Source: Rhodobacter sp. (lineage in GTDB: Bacteria; Pseudomonadota; Alphaproteobacteria; Rhodobacterales; Rhodobacteraceae). Taken from it: a DNA stretch of 18,642 nucleotides. The stretch is from NCBI GenBank assembly GCA_027482795.1, contig JAIXVS010000328.1, forward strand, positions 1 to 18,642. Reading direction: 5' to 3'. A model generated the notes under the pieces. The model saw nothing but the letters and a program-made list of their open reading frames with translations. It did not search any database and was not told the origin of the DNA. The translations under genes were made by a program, and so were the position numbers. This document shows, piece by piece, positions 7,262 through 14,786 of this stretch. Within the stretch, counting starts at the first letter, position 1. Each line of letters starts with the position of its first letter.

Positions 7262-7280
7262 TTTCAAATGCTTTGTGAAA
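7262..7280. promoter_or_regulatory. Dyad operator candidate between lysR-type gene and puuD
   Basis: TTTCA (7262-7266) and TGAAA (7276-7280) form a perfect inverted repeat with a 9-nt spacer. Its centre is about 65 bp upstream of the predicted puuD start, the usual place for the recognition site of a LysR-type activator. It also lies just ahead of the regulator's own ribosome site, which would suit autoregulation. The spacing is not the strict T-N11-A form. Confidence 0.45.
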
Positions 7281-7294
7281 ATGGGGGCGAAACC

Positions 7295-8224
7295 ATGTCT
7301 TATGTCGCCACGATAAAGATGTTTGTGCGCGTGTATGAATTGGGGTCGATGTCGGCGGCGGCGCGCGATCAGCGTACCTCGCCCGCGGTGGCATCTGCCC
7401 GCGTGTCGGAATTGGAAAAACATCTGGGCGTGCGGCTGTTTTCGCGCACCACGCGCAGCCTGCATCCCACCGAAAACGGGCGGCTGTTTTATGACGGCGC
7501 TTTGAAGATTTTGGATGCGATTGCCGAAGCAGAGCAGGCAATTTCTGGCGCCGCCCAAAACCCGCGCGGCACGATTTTTGTGGCAGCCCCCTTGGGTGTG
7601 GGGCGGCGGTTTATTGCGCCCTATGTGCCTGCGTTCAAAGACCTTTATCCGCAAATCGATGTGCGGCTGCGCCTGTCAGATCGCAGCATTGATGTCACAT
7701 CCGAAGGGCTGGATTTGGCCTTTCATATGGGGGTTTTGGAAGATAGCACGCTGAAACTGCGCCATATTGTCGATTGCCCGCGCGTCTTGTGCGCTGCCCC
7801 TGCCTATATTGCGGCGCGGGGCAATCCGCGCGATGGGGCGGCATTGGTGGGCGATCATCACGCCTGCCTGAACCTGCGCTTTCCCGGCGCAAAGGAATTT
7901 CAATGGGCGCTGCAAACACCTGATGGGCCGAAAAGATACGATATATCAGGGCCTTATGAATCGGATGATGGTGATGTTTTAACGGGCTGGGCGCTGGATG
8001 GGCGCGGCATTGTGCTAAAGCCCATTTTCGAAGTGGCCGAGCATTTGCGCGAGGGTCGCTTAATCCCCGTTGCCACTGCAACCCCGCCCCTGCCAACGCA
8101 ACTGTGCTGCCTGTTTCCAGACCGCAGGTTGAAAGACCCAAAGATTGGCCTATTTACCGATTATATGGCGGCGCAGATCAAGGATGCGATCCGCCGTGCC
8201 ATGGTAGGTTTGCCGCAGATTTAG
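7295..8224 (+). CDS. LysR-type transcriptional regulator
   Basis: A 309-residue regulator with an N-terminal winged helix-turn-helix (about 1-60: MFVRVYELGSMSAAARDQ then SPAVASARVSELEKHLGVRLFSRTTR). A linker helix follows, then a C-terminal periplasmic-binding-like effector domain (from about residue 90: GTIFVAAPLGVGRRFIAPYV). It belongs to the large LysR subgroup with the L-F-x-R-T-T-R-x-L-x-x-T signature. The ATG at 7295 is preceded by GGGGGCG; an earlier ATG at 7268 would overlap the predicted operator and lacks a ribosome site. Its divergent position next to puuD makes purine or urate breakdown a plausible target (inference). The stop overlaps the convergent small gene by 4 nt. Confidence 0.94.
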   Translation: MSYVATIKMFVRVYELGSMSAAARDQRTSPAVASARVSELEKHLGVRLFSRTTRSLHPTENGRLFYDGALKILDAIAEAEQAISGAAQNPRGTIFVAAPLGVGRRFIAPYVPAFKDLYPQIDVRLRLSDRSIDVTSEGLDLAFHMGVLEDSTLKLRHIVDCPRVLCAAPAYIAARGNPRDGAALVGDHHACLNLRFPGAKEFQWALQTPDGPKRYDISGPYESDDGDVLTGWALDGRGIVLKPIFEVAEHLREGRLIPVATATPPLPTQLCCLFPDRRLKDPKIGLFTDYMAAQIKDAIRRAMVGLPQI

Positions 8225-8541
8225 GAATTGGCGGCGCAGTATTGTTCGGCATAGGCACCGAACTGCGTGTATCTTTCCCAAAACGCATCATCGCGGTTGG
8301 AATCTGACAAGCGCACATCTTGCGCCTTTTCTGGGTTTTCAAAAAACGCGGCGGCGCGGCGCTGGTCTGATCCTGCCAGCGTCCTGTTGGCGACCTGCTG
8401 AATGCAGTTGCAAACCATGCGGTTGGCCGAATCGCGATCTGACTTATTGCAGGCGGCTTCAATGGGGCCAGCCATTGCCGCGCTGCCCATAAGTGCGAAA
8501 GCCAACGCAAGCCCTGCGCGGCGCAAAAGAATATGTGTCAT
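8221..8541 (-). CDS. Small exported protein with four cysteines, unknown function
   Basis: A 106-residue protein. An N-terminal signal peptide (L-L-R-R, then LALAFALMGSAAMA) probably ends after residue 24. The mature part has four cysteines (C31, C44, C46, C102), enough for two disulfides in the periplasm. A polar core contains S-D-Q-R-R-A-A-A-F-F-x-x-P-E-x-A-Q-D. It resembles small proteins conserved across Rhodobacteraceae that are sometimes labelled 'arginine transporter' in public genomes; nothing in the sequence supports transport. The ATG at 8541 has GAGG at a good distance; an ATG four codons earlier (8553) is the alternative. It is convergent with, and overlaps by 4 nt, the LysR-type gene. 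Confidence 0.75.
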   Translation of the reverse strand: MTHILLRRAGLALAFALMGSAAMAGPIEAACNKSDRDSANRMVCNCIQQVANRTLAGSDQRRAAAFFENPEKAQDVRLSDSNRDDAFWERYTQFGAYAEQYCAANS

Positions 8542-8668
8542 GCTTTGCCTCATTCGCCAAGGTTCGCGGCTGCGCCCCTGATCTGTGTGCCACGCCTTTA
8601 CCGATTCGGGCAGATTTTTTCAAGCGTTTCGCGGGCGCGGGCGCAACTGGGCGATAATTCGCGCATCC

Positions 8669-8965
8669 TTAAGCTGCGGTGCTGCCCTGCGAGATCAAAT
8701 CAGGGTCATCGGGAAGGGGCGGCATTTCCCCTATCCAAAAGAACAGGCGCACAAATTCGGGCGCGCCGATGCCAAGGATTTGCCACGCACAAGCATAGCC
8801 TTCTTGCACCATGCCTTCGGCGTAAAAGGCAATTTCCTCTCCGTCTAGCCCTGCATCTTCTTCCTCTTGCGGTTGCCATTCGCCGCCTTCGGCCCAAATC
8901 ACCTGCGCCTCAAGGCTGGGGTGTTTGCGGCACAGGGCAGTTAGGGGGGTTAAGGCATCAAGCAT
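8669..8965 (-). CDS. Acidic 98-residue hypothetical protein downstream of holA
   Basis: I do not recognise this protein. It is strongly acidic (E-E-E-D-A-G-L-D-G-E-E) and has no signal peptide or transmembrane helix. It contains an aromatic segment (FVRLFFWIGEMPPLP) near the C-terminus. The ATG at 8965 begins two bases after the holA stop, so it reads as the last gene of the leuS-lptE-holA unit and is probably translationally coupled. The open frame extends back to 9235, but that portion overlaps holA in another frame and is not considered real. About 125 nt separate it from the next minus-strand gene. Confidence 0.6.
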   Translation of the reverse strand: MLDALTPLTALCRKHPSLEAQVIWAEGGEWQPQEEEDAGLDGEEIAFYAEGMVQEGYACAWQILGIGAPEFVRLFFWIGEMPPLPDDPDLISQGSTAA

Positions 8966-8967
8966 GG

Positions 8968-9981
8968 TTAGCCTTTCATCATGGCAATGCGGATAAAGGC
9001 ACGTTCGATAACGGCCATGGCGGGCGCGCGGGATGCACTGCGCAGGGTTAGGTCTGTATCGACCAGAACGCGCAGCACATCTTCCAGCTTGCCCGCGCCC
9101 CAATTGCCCGCTTGGCGCGCCATAGAATCGCGGCGCGGGCCAAAGGCGCGGGCGCGCAAAAGGCCGTTTTGAATGCCGCCTTTGTCTGTGGCCACCATAT
9201 GCAGGGCGCGAAAATGCCGCAGCGCGCCGATGCACAGGGTGACGGGCGCAATACCCTGCCCTTCCAAGCGGCGCAGCAGCGGGCCAATGGTATGCGCCTT
9301 GCGGTCGGCCACGGCGGCAAGCAGATCGTCTACTTCGGTTTCAATGGTCATCGGGGCCAGATCGGCCACTTCGGCAGGGGTCAGCGGGGTAGAATCGCCG
9401 TGTTTATAAAGCGCGACCTTTTCCAAAAGCTGGCGAAAATCGCCAGGGTCTAAAGCGCGGGCAAGGGTGGTAAGGTCTGCCATCGCGGGGGGCGAAATTT
9501 GGGTTAGCCCTGCGCGGGCCAGTTCGGATTCAATCTCTTCGCGCGTGGGTGGGTCGTCATACAGACCAATGCAAACTGCATTCGGGGCCTTTTCAAATAG
9601 GGTTTTAAGCGCCGATTTGCCCGTAAGATTGCCAGCGGTGACGATCAAATTGGCATCCCCCGCGCGCCAGTCAGCAAGTGCTGCGGCAAAGGCATCGGTC
9701 AGCCCATCTGTCGCATCTTCGACAAACACCGCGCGGGGGCCTGCGAAAAACCCCGTCTCGCGCAGCGAATCGGTCAGGCGGGCCTGATCTTTGCGCAGAT
9801 CACTGGCGGCCATGCGGGTTAGGCGCATTTCTGCGGGGCCATCGGGGCCGATGAGGGCGGCAATCGCCTCGGCCCGTTTTAGGGCCACGCGCATCGTATC
9901 TGCGCCAAAAATCAACAGGCCCGCGCGGGCAGGATCGGGGCGGGCGCAATAGCGGCTGGCCTCGATCCCCGATAGTTTCAT
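8968..9981 (-). CDS. holA: DNA polymerase III delta subunit
   Basis: A 337-residue clamp-loader subunit that opens the beta sliding clamp during replication. The N-terminal AAA+-like domain is recognisable (GLLIFGADTMRVALKRAEAI, then FFAGPRAVFVEDATDG and NLIVTAGNL). As expected for delta, it lacks a functional Walker A. The helical C-terminal collar domain is seen in DDLLAAVADRKAHTIGPLLRRLEGQGIAPVTL and ALRHFRALHMV. The ATG at 9981 overlaps the lptE stop by 4 nt (ATGA), which decides the start; the frame continues upstream within lptE. Gene order leuS-lptE-holA is a known alphaproteobacterial arrangement. Confidence 0.94.
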   Translation of the reverse strand: MKLSGIEASRYCARPDPARAGLLIFGADTMRVALKRAEAIAALIGPDGPAEMRLTRMAASDLRKDQARLTDSLRETGFFAGPRAVFVEDATDGLTDAFAAALADWRAGDANLIVTAGNLTGKSALKTLFEKAPNAVCIGLYDDPPTREEIESELARAGLTQISPPAMADLTTLARALDPGDFRQLLEKVALYKHGDSTPLTPAEVADLAPMTIETEVDDLLAAVADRKAHTIGPLLRRLEGQGIAPVTLCIGALRHFRALHMVATDKGGIQNGLLRARAFGPRRDSMARQAGNWGAGKLEDVLRVLVDTDLTLRSASRAPAMAVIERAFIRIAMMKG

Positions 9982-10472
9982 TCGGTCGCCGTAAGCGTTG
10001 GTGAAAGGGCAATCAGGCGCTGGGTTACCTGATCGGCCAAAATTCGAATCAGCCGTGCCTTTGCATCGGATTCGGCATTGACGGCGGCAATCGTCACGCC
10101 CGTGGCTGACCATGCGGTAAAGTTTTGCTCAACGCCGCTGGCCAAAACATCGCCATTCGCGCGGTCTTTCAACGTCCAAGTCACTGATCCCGTTAGATTA
10201 TATCTGGTGATCGCGCCATCGGTGGTAAAGCCTAAGCTGGCCTTTTTGGTGGAAATACTATAGCCCAAATCAAAACGGGGCGCGCTGGCGCGGCCAAGGC
10301 GGTCTTCCATACGTTTGATAAATTCGAACCCATCGCGCGAATCGGTATCGGCCAGCGCGATGGTGCCGCGCAGGGCGGTGGCGGAGCCTGCGGGGCCAAA
10401 GGCAGGGGTAAAGCCGCATGCCGCAAGGGCCAGCGGCAGGGCGAGAATGGCGCGGCGATTAAGCCACGACAT
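9978..10472 (-). CDS. lptE: LPS-assembly lipoprotein LptE
   Basis: A 164-residue outer-membrane lipoprotein that plugs the LptD barrel in lipopolysaccharide export. A short signal peptide (MSWLNRRAILALPLA) ends in the lipobox L-A-A-C, with Cys19 as the lipidated residue. The mature start C-G-F-T-P-A-F-G is the characteristic LptE opening, and the C-terminal half has the amphipathic strand pattern of the family. The ATG at 10472 lies inside the last codons of leuS (14-nt overlap) with GGCGGA upstream. A TTG at 10493 is less likely because it pushes the lipobox further in. Confidence 0.88.
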   Translation of the reverse strand: MSWLNRRAILALPLALAACGFTPAFGPAGSATALRGTIALADTDSRDGFEFIKRMEDRLGRASAPRFDLGYSISTKKASLGFTTDGAITRYNLTGSVTWTLKDRANGDVLASGVEQNFTAWSATGVTIAAVNAESDAKARLIRILADQVTQRLIALSPTLTATE

Positions 10473-13005
10473 TGATGATCCGCCCTGGCACAACGATTAT
10501 TTTCTTAACCGTCGCGCCATCCAAAAACTTAACCACGGCAGGATCGGCGAGCGCGACCTTTTCAATTTCTGCCGCTGGCATATCTGCGGGCACTGTGATT
10601 TCGGCGCGGCGTTTGCCGTTGATTTGAATGGGCAAGGTCACCTGATCATCCACCAGCAGCGCGGGGTCTGCTACGGGCCAAGGGGCCTGTGCGCATAGGC
10701 CCGCGCCGCCCTGATACGTCCAGATCGATTCGGCGATATGGGGCACCATGGGCTGCATCAGTTGCGCCATTGTCCGCATCGCGGCGCGCATAACTTCGCG
10801 CGAGCCGTTAGCTTTAGACAGGGTGTTGGTGAATTCGTACAGCTTGGCAATGGCCTTGTTAAAGGCAAAGTTTTCAATGCCTTGGGTCACTTCGTGCACG
10901 GCGCGGGCCGTGGCGCGGATGATCTCGTCATCGCCCTGCCCCACAAAACCTTCGGGCATTTCGCCAATACGCGAACACAGGTTCCATACGCGGGCCAGAT
11001 GTTTATGCGCGGCCTCGGCACCCGATGATGTCCATTCCACATCGCGTTCTGGCGGGCTGTCAGACAGCACAAACCAACGCGCGGTATCTGCGCCGAAGTT
11101 TTCGATAATGTTCATCGGGTCGACGACATTTTTCTTGGATTTCGACATTTTCGCGGATGGGATGATTTCGACCTGCGTGCCGTCTTTCAGGCGGCCATCC
11201 ACCACATCTTCGGGCAGGTGATACACAGGGCGGCCCTGCGCATCGCGGGTTAGGTAAATCTCATGCGTCACCATGCCTTGGGTGAACAGCGCGTTGAAGG
11301 GTTCAATCGCTTTGGCGGGCAAGTGCCCCGTTTTCACCATCGCGCGGGCGAAGAAGCGCGAATAGAGCAGGTGCAAAATCGCGTGTTCAATGCCGCCGAT
11401 GTATTGATCGACATTCATCCAATAATCGGCTTCGGCAGCATCTGTGGGCGTTTTGGCGTGGGGCGCAGTAAAGCGGGCGTAATACCACGATGAGTCCATA
11501 AACGTGTCCATCGTATCGGTTTCGCGCCGTGCAGGCGCGCCGCAGGATGGGCAGGCGCAATTGCGCCATGTTGGGTGGCGATCCAGCGGGTTGCCTGGGA
11601 TGTCAAAGGTGACATCATAGGGCAGCTCAACGGGTAGATTTTCTTTCTTTTCAGGCACAACGCCGCAGGTATCGCAATGCACGACGGGAATTGGGCAGCC
11701 CCAATAGCGTTGGCGCGAAATGCCCCAATCGCGCAGGCGGTATTGGGTCACGCCTTTGCCATAACCGTGCTGTTCGGCGTGGGAAATGGCGGCGGCAATT
11801 GCAGCCTCGCCCGTTTGCACAGCATCCCCCGCAAAGCCGCGAATGTAGGACACGGGTTCGGATTTCATCGGCACAAAGGCTTCGGTCAAAGGCGCATCTT
11901 CGCCCCCTTCGGCCACAAACACCGATTTAATCGCCAGCCCGTATTTGCTGGCAAATTCAAAATCGCGCGCATCATGCGCGGGGCAGCCAAAAATCGCGCC
12001 TGTGCCGTAATCCATCAAGATGAAATTGGCGATATAGACGGGCAGTTCCCAGTTCGGATCCAGCGGGTGTTTCACGCGAATGCCCGTATCCATCCCGACC
12101 TTTTCGGCGGTTTCCAGCGCCTCGGCACTGGTGCCTACTTTGCGGCATTCGGCCACAAAATCGGCGATAGCTGGGTTACCCGCCTCTAAAGCTTTGGCAA
12201 GGGGATGATCGGGCGATATGGCGGCAAAACTGGCCCCCATCAGCGTATCGGGGCGGGTTGTATAGACAGGCAGGGTTTCAAACCCCGTAGGCGCGCCGAC
12301 AGTGTGAAAGGCAAATTGCAGGCCTTGGGATTTGCCAATCCAATTGGCCTGCATGATTCGCACTTTTTCAGGCCAGTCTTTCAGACCGTCCAATGCCGAC
12401 AAAAGTTCGCCCGCATAATCGGAAATCTTAAAGAACCACTGCGTCAGCTCGCGCCGCTGCACCTGCGCGCCGCTGCGCCAGCCCTTGCCATCGATCACCT
12501 GTTCATTGGCCAGAACGGTCATATCAACAGGGTCCCAGTTGACCACAGCGTTTTTGCGGTACACCAGCCCAGCGGCCATCATATCCAAAAACATCGCCTG
12601 CTGCTGGCCGTAATATTCAGGGTCACAGGTGGCAAATTCACGGCTCCAGTCAATCGACAGGCCCAGCGGTTTCATTTGCGCGCGCATGTCGGCGATATTG
12701 CCGTATGTCCAATCTTTTGGGTGGCCGCCGCGTTCCATCGCGGCGTTTTCGGCGGGCATACCAAAGGCATCCCAGCCCATGGGGTGCAACACCGAAAAGC
12801 CGCGCGCTGATTTATAGCGGGCAACCACATCGCCCATCGTGTAATTGCGCACATGGCCCATATGAATGCGCCCCGAAGGATAGGGGAACATTTCCAGCAC
12901 GTAATACTTGGGCTTGGCAGGGTCGCGGCGGGCGGTAAATGCGCCAGCATCGTCCCAAGCGGACTGCCATTTGGTTTCAATCGATTTGGGCTCGTAACGC
13001 GACAT
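10459..13005 (-). CDS. leuS: Leucyl-tRNA synthetase
   Basis: An 848-residue class I synthetase that charges tRNA-Leu. Landmarks are the HIGH-type motif H-M-G-H (48-51, in PYPSGRIHMGHVRNY) and the editing (CP1) domain with TTRPDTLMG (249-257) and a D-Y-G-T-G segment (332-336) followed by C-P-A-H-D. Possible zinc-binding Cys groups are C444/C447 and C483/C485/C488. The catalytic loop KMSKS lies at 619-623, with an anticodon-binding domain after it. Length is normal for a bacterial LeuRS. The ATG at 13005 follows AAAAGG; a possible leader switch overlaps this site. lptE starts inside its 3' end. Confidence 0.98.
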   Translation of the reverse strand: MSRYEPKSIETKWQSAWDDAGAFTARRDPAKPKYYVLEMFPYPSGRIHMGHVRNYTMGDVVARYKSARGFSVLHPMGWDAFGMPAENAAMERGGHPKDWTYGNIADMRAQMKPLGLSIDWSREFATCDPEYYGQQQAMFLDMMAAGLVYRKNAVVNWDPVDMTVLANEQVIDGKGWRSGAQVQRRELTQWFFKISDYAGELLSALDGLKDWPEKVRIMQANWIGKSQGLQFAFHTVGAPTGFETLPVYTTRPDTLMGASFAAISPDHPLAKALEAGNPAIADFVAECRKVGTSAEALETAEKVGMDTGIRVKHPLDPNWELPVYIANFILMDYGTGAIFGCPAHDARDFEFASKYGLAIKSVFVAEGGEDAPLTEAFVPMKSEPVSYIRGFAGDAVQTGEAAIAAAISHAEQHGYGKGVTQYRLRDWGISRQRYWGCPIPVVHCDTCGVVPEKKENLPVELPYDVTFDIPGNPLDRHPTWRNCACPSCGAPARRETDTMDTFMDSSWYYARFTAPHAKTPTDAAEADYWMNVDQYIGGIEHAILHLLYSRFFARAMVKTGHLPAKAIEPFNALFTQGMVTHEIYLTRDAQGRPVYHLPEDVVDGRLKDGTQVEIIPSAKMSKSKKNVVDPMNIIENFGADTARWFVLSDSPPERDVEWTSSGAEAAHKHLARVWNLCSRIGEMPEGFVGQGDDEIIRATARAVHEVTQGIENFAFNKAIAKLYEFTNTLSKANGSREVMRAAMRTMAQLMQPMVPHIAESIWTYQGGAGLCAQAPWPVADPALLVDDQVTLPIQINGKRRAEITVPADMPAAEIEKVALADPAVVKFLDGATVKKIIVVPGRIINVVA

Positions 13006-13007
13006 TG

Positions 13008-13057
13008 GGCGGCCTTTTGCTACTTTTGCCGCCGAAATACACCGCTAAGGGCGGCAA
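13008..13057 (-). promoter_or_regulatory. leuS leader with two mutually exclusive hairpins
   Basis: On the transcript (minus strand) three complementary segments occur in order: UUGCCGCC (13057-13050), GGCGGCAA (13033-13026) and GCCGCC (13013-13008). The middle one can pair with the first (8 bp) or with the third (6 bp). The second pairing encloses the AAAAGG ribosome site and ends two bases before the leuS start codon. The layout resembles a translational switch, but short GC-rich complementarity can arise by chance. Confidence 0.35.
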
Positions 13058-13092
13058 GGCCAGATGGCCCGCATCGATTTTGGGGCGCGAAA

Positions 13093-13602
13093 TTACAGCT
13101 TACTATCAGCAATACGCAATTGGCGCGCCCGCGATAGAATGGCATCTTCCACGGCGCGCAGGGTGGCAGGGGCCACAGCGCCGCCGCCTTTGGTTTGCAG
13201 ACTTAGCTTTAGGCTGCGCGCATCCAAAGCGGGGTCTTGCACCAGTATCGTGGCGCGGTAGGCGCGGCCACCGCCAGGCGGCACGCCGTAACCTGTCACA
13301 ATAACGCCTGTGAACGGGTCAACTGATTCGATGGGCAGAAAGTTCAGCACGTCGAGCGAGGCGTTCCAGATATACTTGTTCACATTCACGATTTTGTTGG
13401 GATTTTCGGCGTTGGAAAACACATCCCAAATGGTCGCGCGTGGTTTGGTGGTATCGACTCCAATCCTTTCGGCAGCGGCAGTTGCGGCAAGTCCGCCACC
13501 CCCAGCCTGCCCCAAGGCCAGCCCGCCACCAGACGTGTCGCAGCCCGCCAAAGACAGGCAAGTCGCCGTGATAATTGTGATTTTGGCCAGTCCCTGCAGC
13601 AC
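13093..13602 (-). CDS. DUF3576-type lipoprotein
   Basis: A 169-residue protein of unknown role that fits the DUF3576 group found next to leuS in alphaproteobacteria. It starts at a GTG (13602) preceded by a GGGGGG stretch. A short signal peptide ends in the lipobox L-S-L-A-G-C with Cys21 lipidated. Asp22 at position +2 would favour inner-membrane retention under E. coli Lol rules. A Gly-rich linker follows, then a conserved-looking domain containing N-K-Y-I-W-N-A-S-L-D-V-L-N-F-L-P and an R-A-Y-R-A-T-I-L-V strand. The open frame continues far upstream opposite the porin, but only this part is plausible. It precedes leuS by 87 nt. Confidence 0.82.
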   Translation of the reverse strand: MLQGLAKITIITATCLSLAGCDTSGGGLALGQAGGGGLAATAAAERIGVDTTKPRATIWDVFSNAENPNKIVNVNKYIWNASLDVLNFLPIESVDPFTGVIVTGYGVPPGGGRAYRATILVQDPALDARSLKLSLQTKGGGAVAPATLRAVEDAILSRARQLRIADSKL

Positions 13603-13654
13603 AGCGCCACCCCCCAGATGAACATCTTGTCTTGTGTATCGCAGCCTGCCTAGC

Positions 13655-13683
13655 CTGCCAAGGCTTTTCGCCCCATCTATACT
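13655..13683 (+). promoter_or_regulatory. Candidate porin promoter
   Basis: CTGCCA (13655-13660, 4/6 to -35) and TATACT (13678-13683, 5/6 to -10) are separated by 17 bp. Transcription from about 13690 would give a leader of about 185 nt, which fits an outer-membrane protein gene regulated after transcription. Nothing better is seen nearer the ATG; the TATACA at 13855 is too close to the ribosome site. Confidence 0.4.
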
Positions 13684-13816
13684 GAAGCCCCGACACGCAA
13701 AATGCGCCACCCGCATGGCGGGACTGTGGCAAGACTGCACCATCGCTGGCGTGTTTGGCCAAAAATCCGCAGAGTTCGTTGCAAATGGGCGGGGGAAAGT
13801 GGAAACAGACTGCATA

Positions 13817-13842
13817 CCCAAATCGGATTCCCCTGATTTGGG
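13817..13842 (+). other. Stem-loop in the porin leader
   Basis: CCCAAATC (13817-13824) and GATTTGGG (13835-13842) form a perfect 8-bp stem with a 10-nt loop (GGATTCCCCT). It ends 20 nt before the ribosome site GAGGG. It could stabilise the mRNA or be a target for a small RNA. There is no U-run. Confidence 0.5.
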
Positions 13843-13873
13843 CCCCACCTTTGATATACACGAGGGAAAAGAC

Positions 13874-14707
13874 ATGAAAAAAGTACTTCTTGCCACCACC
13901 ATCCTTGGGATGACCGCTGGCTTCGCAGCAGCAGAAATCGCATTCAGCGGTGAAGCAACTGCTGGTTTCGCTTCCGCAAGCGGCGCAACCTGGGAATCGT
14001 ATACCTCTTTCAACCTGGGCGTAGCTGCAACCGCTGAGTCGGATGCTGGGATCTCCTTCGGCGCAGAGTTCGACGTGACCGCTGGCAAAACCTTCGACTT
14101 CGACGGCGCAGACAGCTCGTTCGAGCCTGATGAGTCGGGCGCTTTCGGCGATCCTGAAGTGTTCATTTCGGGCGACTTCGGTAAAGTTGCGTTCGCGGTA
14201 GACGGCTTTGACGACTTCCACGACGATGGCAATAATGACGACGCTTTCGAAGGCCACGACGTAGAATACACTGGCACCTTCGGTGACTTCTCGGTTGGCG
14301 TTCGCACCGACGTAGACGGCGGCACCTCGACGCTGCAACTGGGTTACACCGTTGCTGGTGTCGATCTGGGCGCAAACTTTGACGAGTCGACCGAAGCTTG
14401 GGACATCTCGGCAGAGCGCGCATTCGGCGCTGTGACCGCTGGTCTGGGCCTGGACAACGACGAAGTTGCTACGTTGACCTTGGACTACTCGGCAAACGGC
14501 ATCTCGGCTGGCTTCGAAGTTGACAACACCGACGCTTACACCGTGTCGGCTGGCTATGAAGCTGACGGCCTGTCGGTTGACGCTTCGATCGACCAGGACA
14601 GCATCTGGGAAGTTACCGCTGGCTACGATCTGGGCAACGGCCTGGCTGTAGAAGCTGGTGTACACCAGTCGGAATCGGCCTTCTTGGGCGCTTCGATGTC
14701 GTTCTAA
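13874..14707 (+). CDS. Outer-membrane porin
   Basis: A 277-residue beta-barrel porin of the Rhodobacterales type. A signal peptide (MKKVLLATTILGMTAGFAAA) is cleaved about after residue 20. The mature chain is acidic and alternates hydrophobic and polar residues in strands ending with aromatic residues. It ends in phenylalanine (GASMSF), the signal for barrel assembly by BAM. An Asp-rich loop (DDFHDDGNNDDAFEGHD) resembles the constriction or surface loops of cation-preferring porins (inference). Codon use is narrow (GCT/GCA, GGC, GAC, TCG), typical of a very highly expressed gene. That bias also leaves false open frames on the opposite strand. GAGGG lies 7-8 nt before the ATG at 13874; the frame upstream of it has no signal peptide. 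A strong terminator follows. Confidence 0.92.
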   Translation: MKKVLLATTILGMTAGFAAAEIAFSGEATAGFASASGATWESYTSFNLGVAATAESDAGISFGAEFDVTAGKTFDFDGADSSFEPDESGAFGDPEVFISGDFGKVAFAVDGFDDFHDDGNNDDAFEGHDVEYTGTFGDFSVGVRTDVDGGTSTLQLGYTVAGVDLGANFDESTEAWDISAERAFGAVTAGLGLDNDEVATLTLDYSANGISAGFEVDNTDAYTVSAGYEADGLSVDASIDQDSIWEVTAGYDLGNGLAVEAGVHQSESAFLGASMSF

Positions 14708-14731
14708 TCTTAGAACAACCTCTATGGGAAG

Positions 14732-14756
14732 GGCGGGCCAATTGGCCCGCCTTTTT
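14732..14756 (+). terminator. Intrinsic terminator of the porin gene
   Basis: The 20-nt perfect palindrome 14732-14751 (arms GGCGGGCCAA / TTGGCCCGCC) is followed by TTTTT (14752-14756). In RNA it forms an 8-bp GC-rich stem with an AAUU loop. It separates the highly expressed porin from the following gene. Confidence 0.92.
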
Positions 14757-14786
14757 CATTTGATGAATACGTTTGAAAGGCCAGCT

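Noticed and set aside
11677..12810. Two plus-strand open frames inside leuS (170 and 201 codons)
   Set aside because: Antisense to conserved leuS sequence, including the editing domain; no ribosome sites or recognisable products.
13603..14325. N-terminal extension of the DUF3576 lipoprotein frame opposite the porin
   Set aside because: It would bury the lipobox at an internal position and overlaps the porin. The GTG at 13602 gives a normal lipoprotein signal peptide.
13319..14665. Open frame of 448 codons on the minus strand opposite the porin
   Set aside because: It is a by-product of the porin's narrow codon use, which leaves no stops on the other strand. The translation has no recognisable domain, ribosome site or sensible composition, while the plus-strand product is a clear porin.
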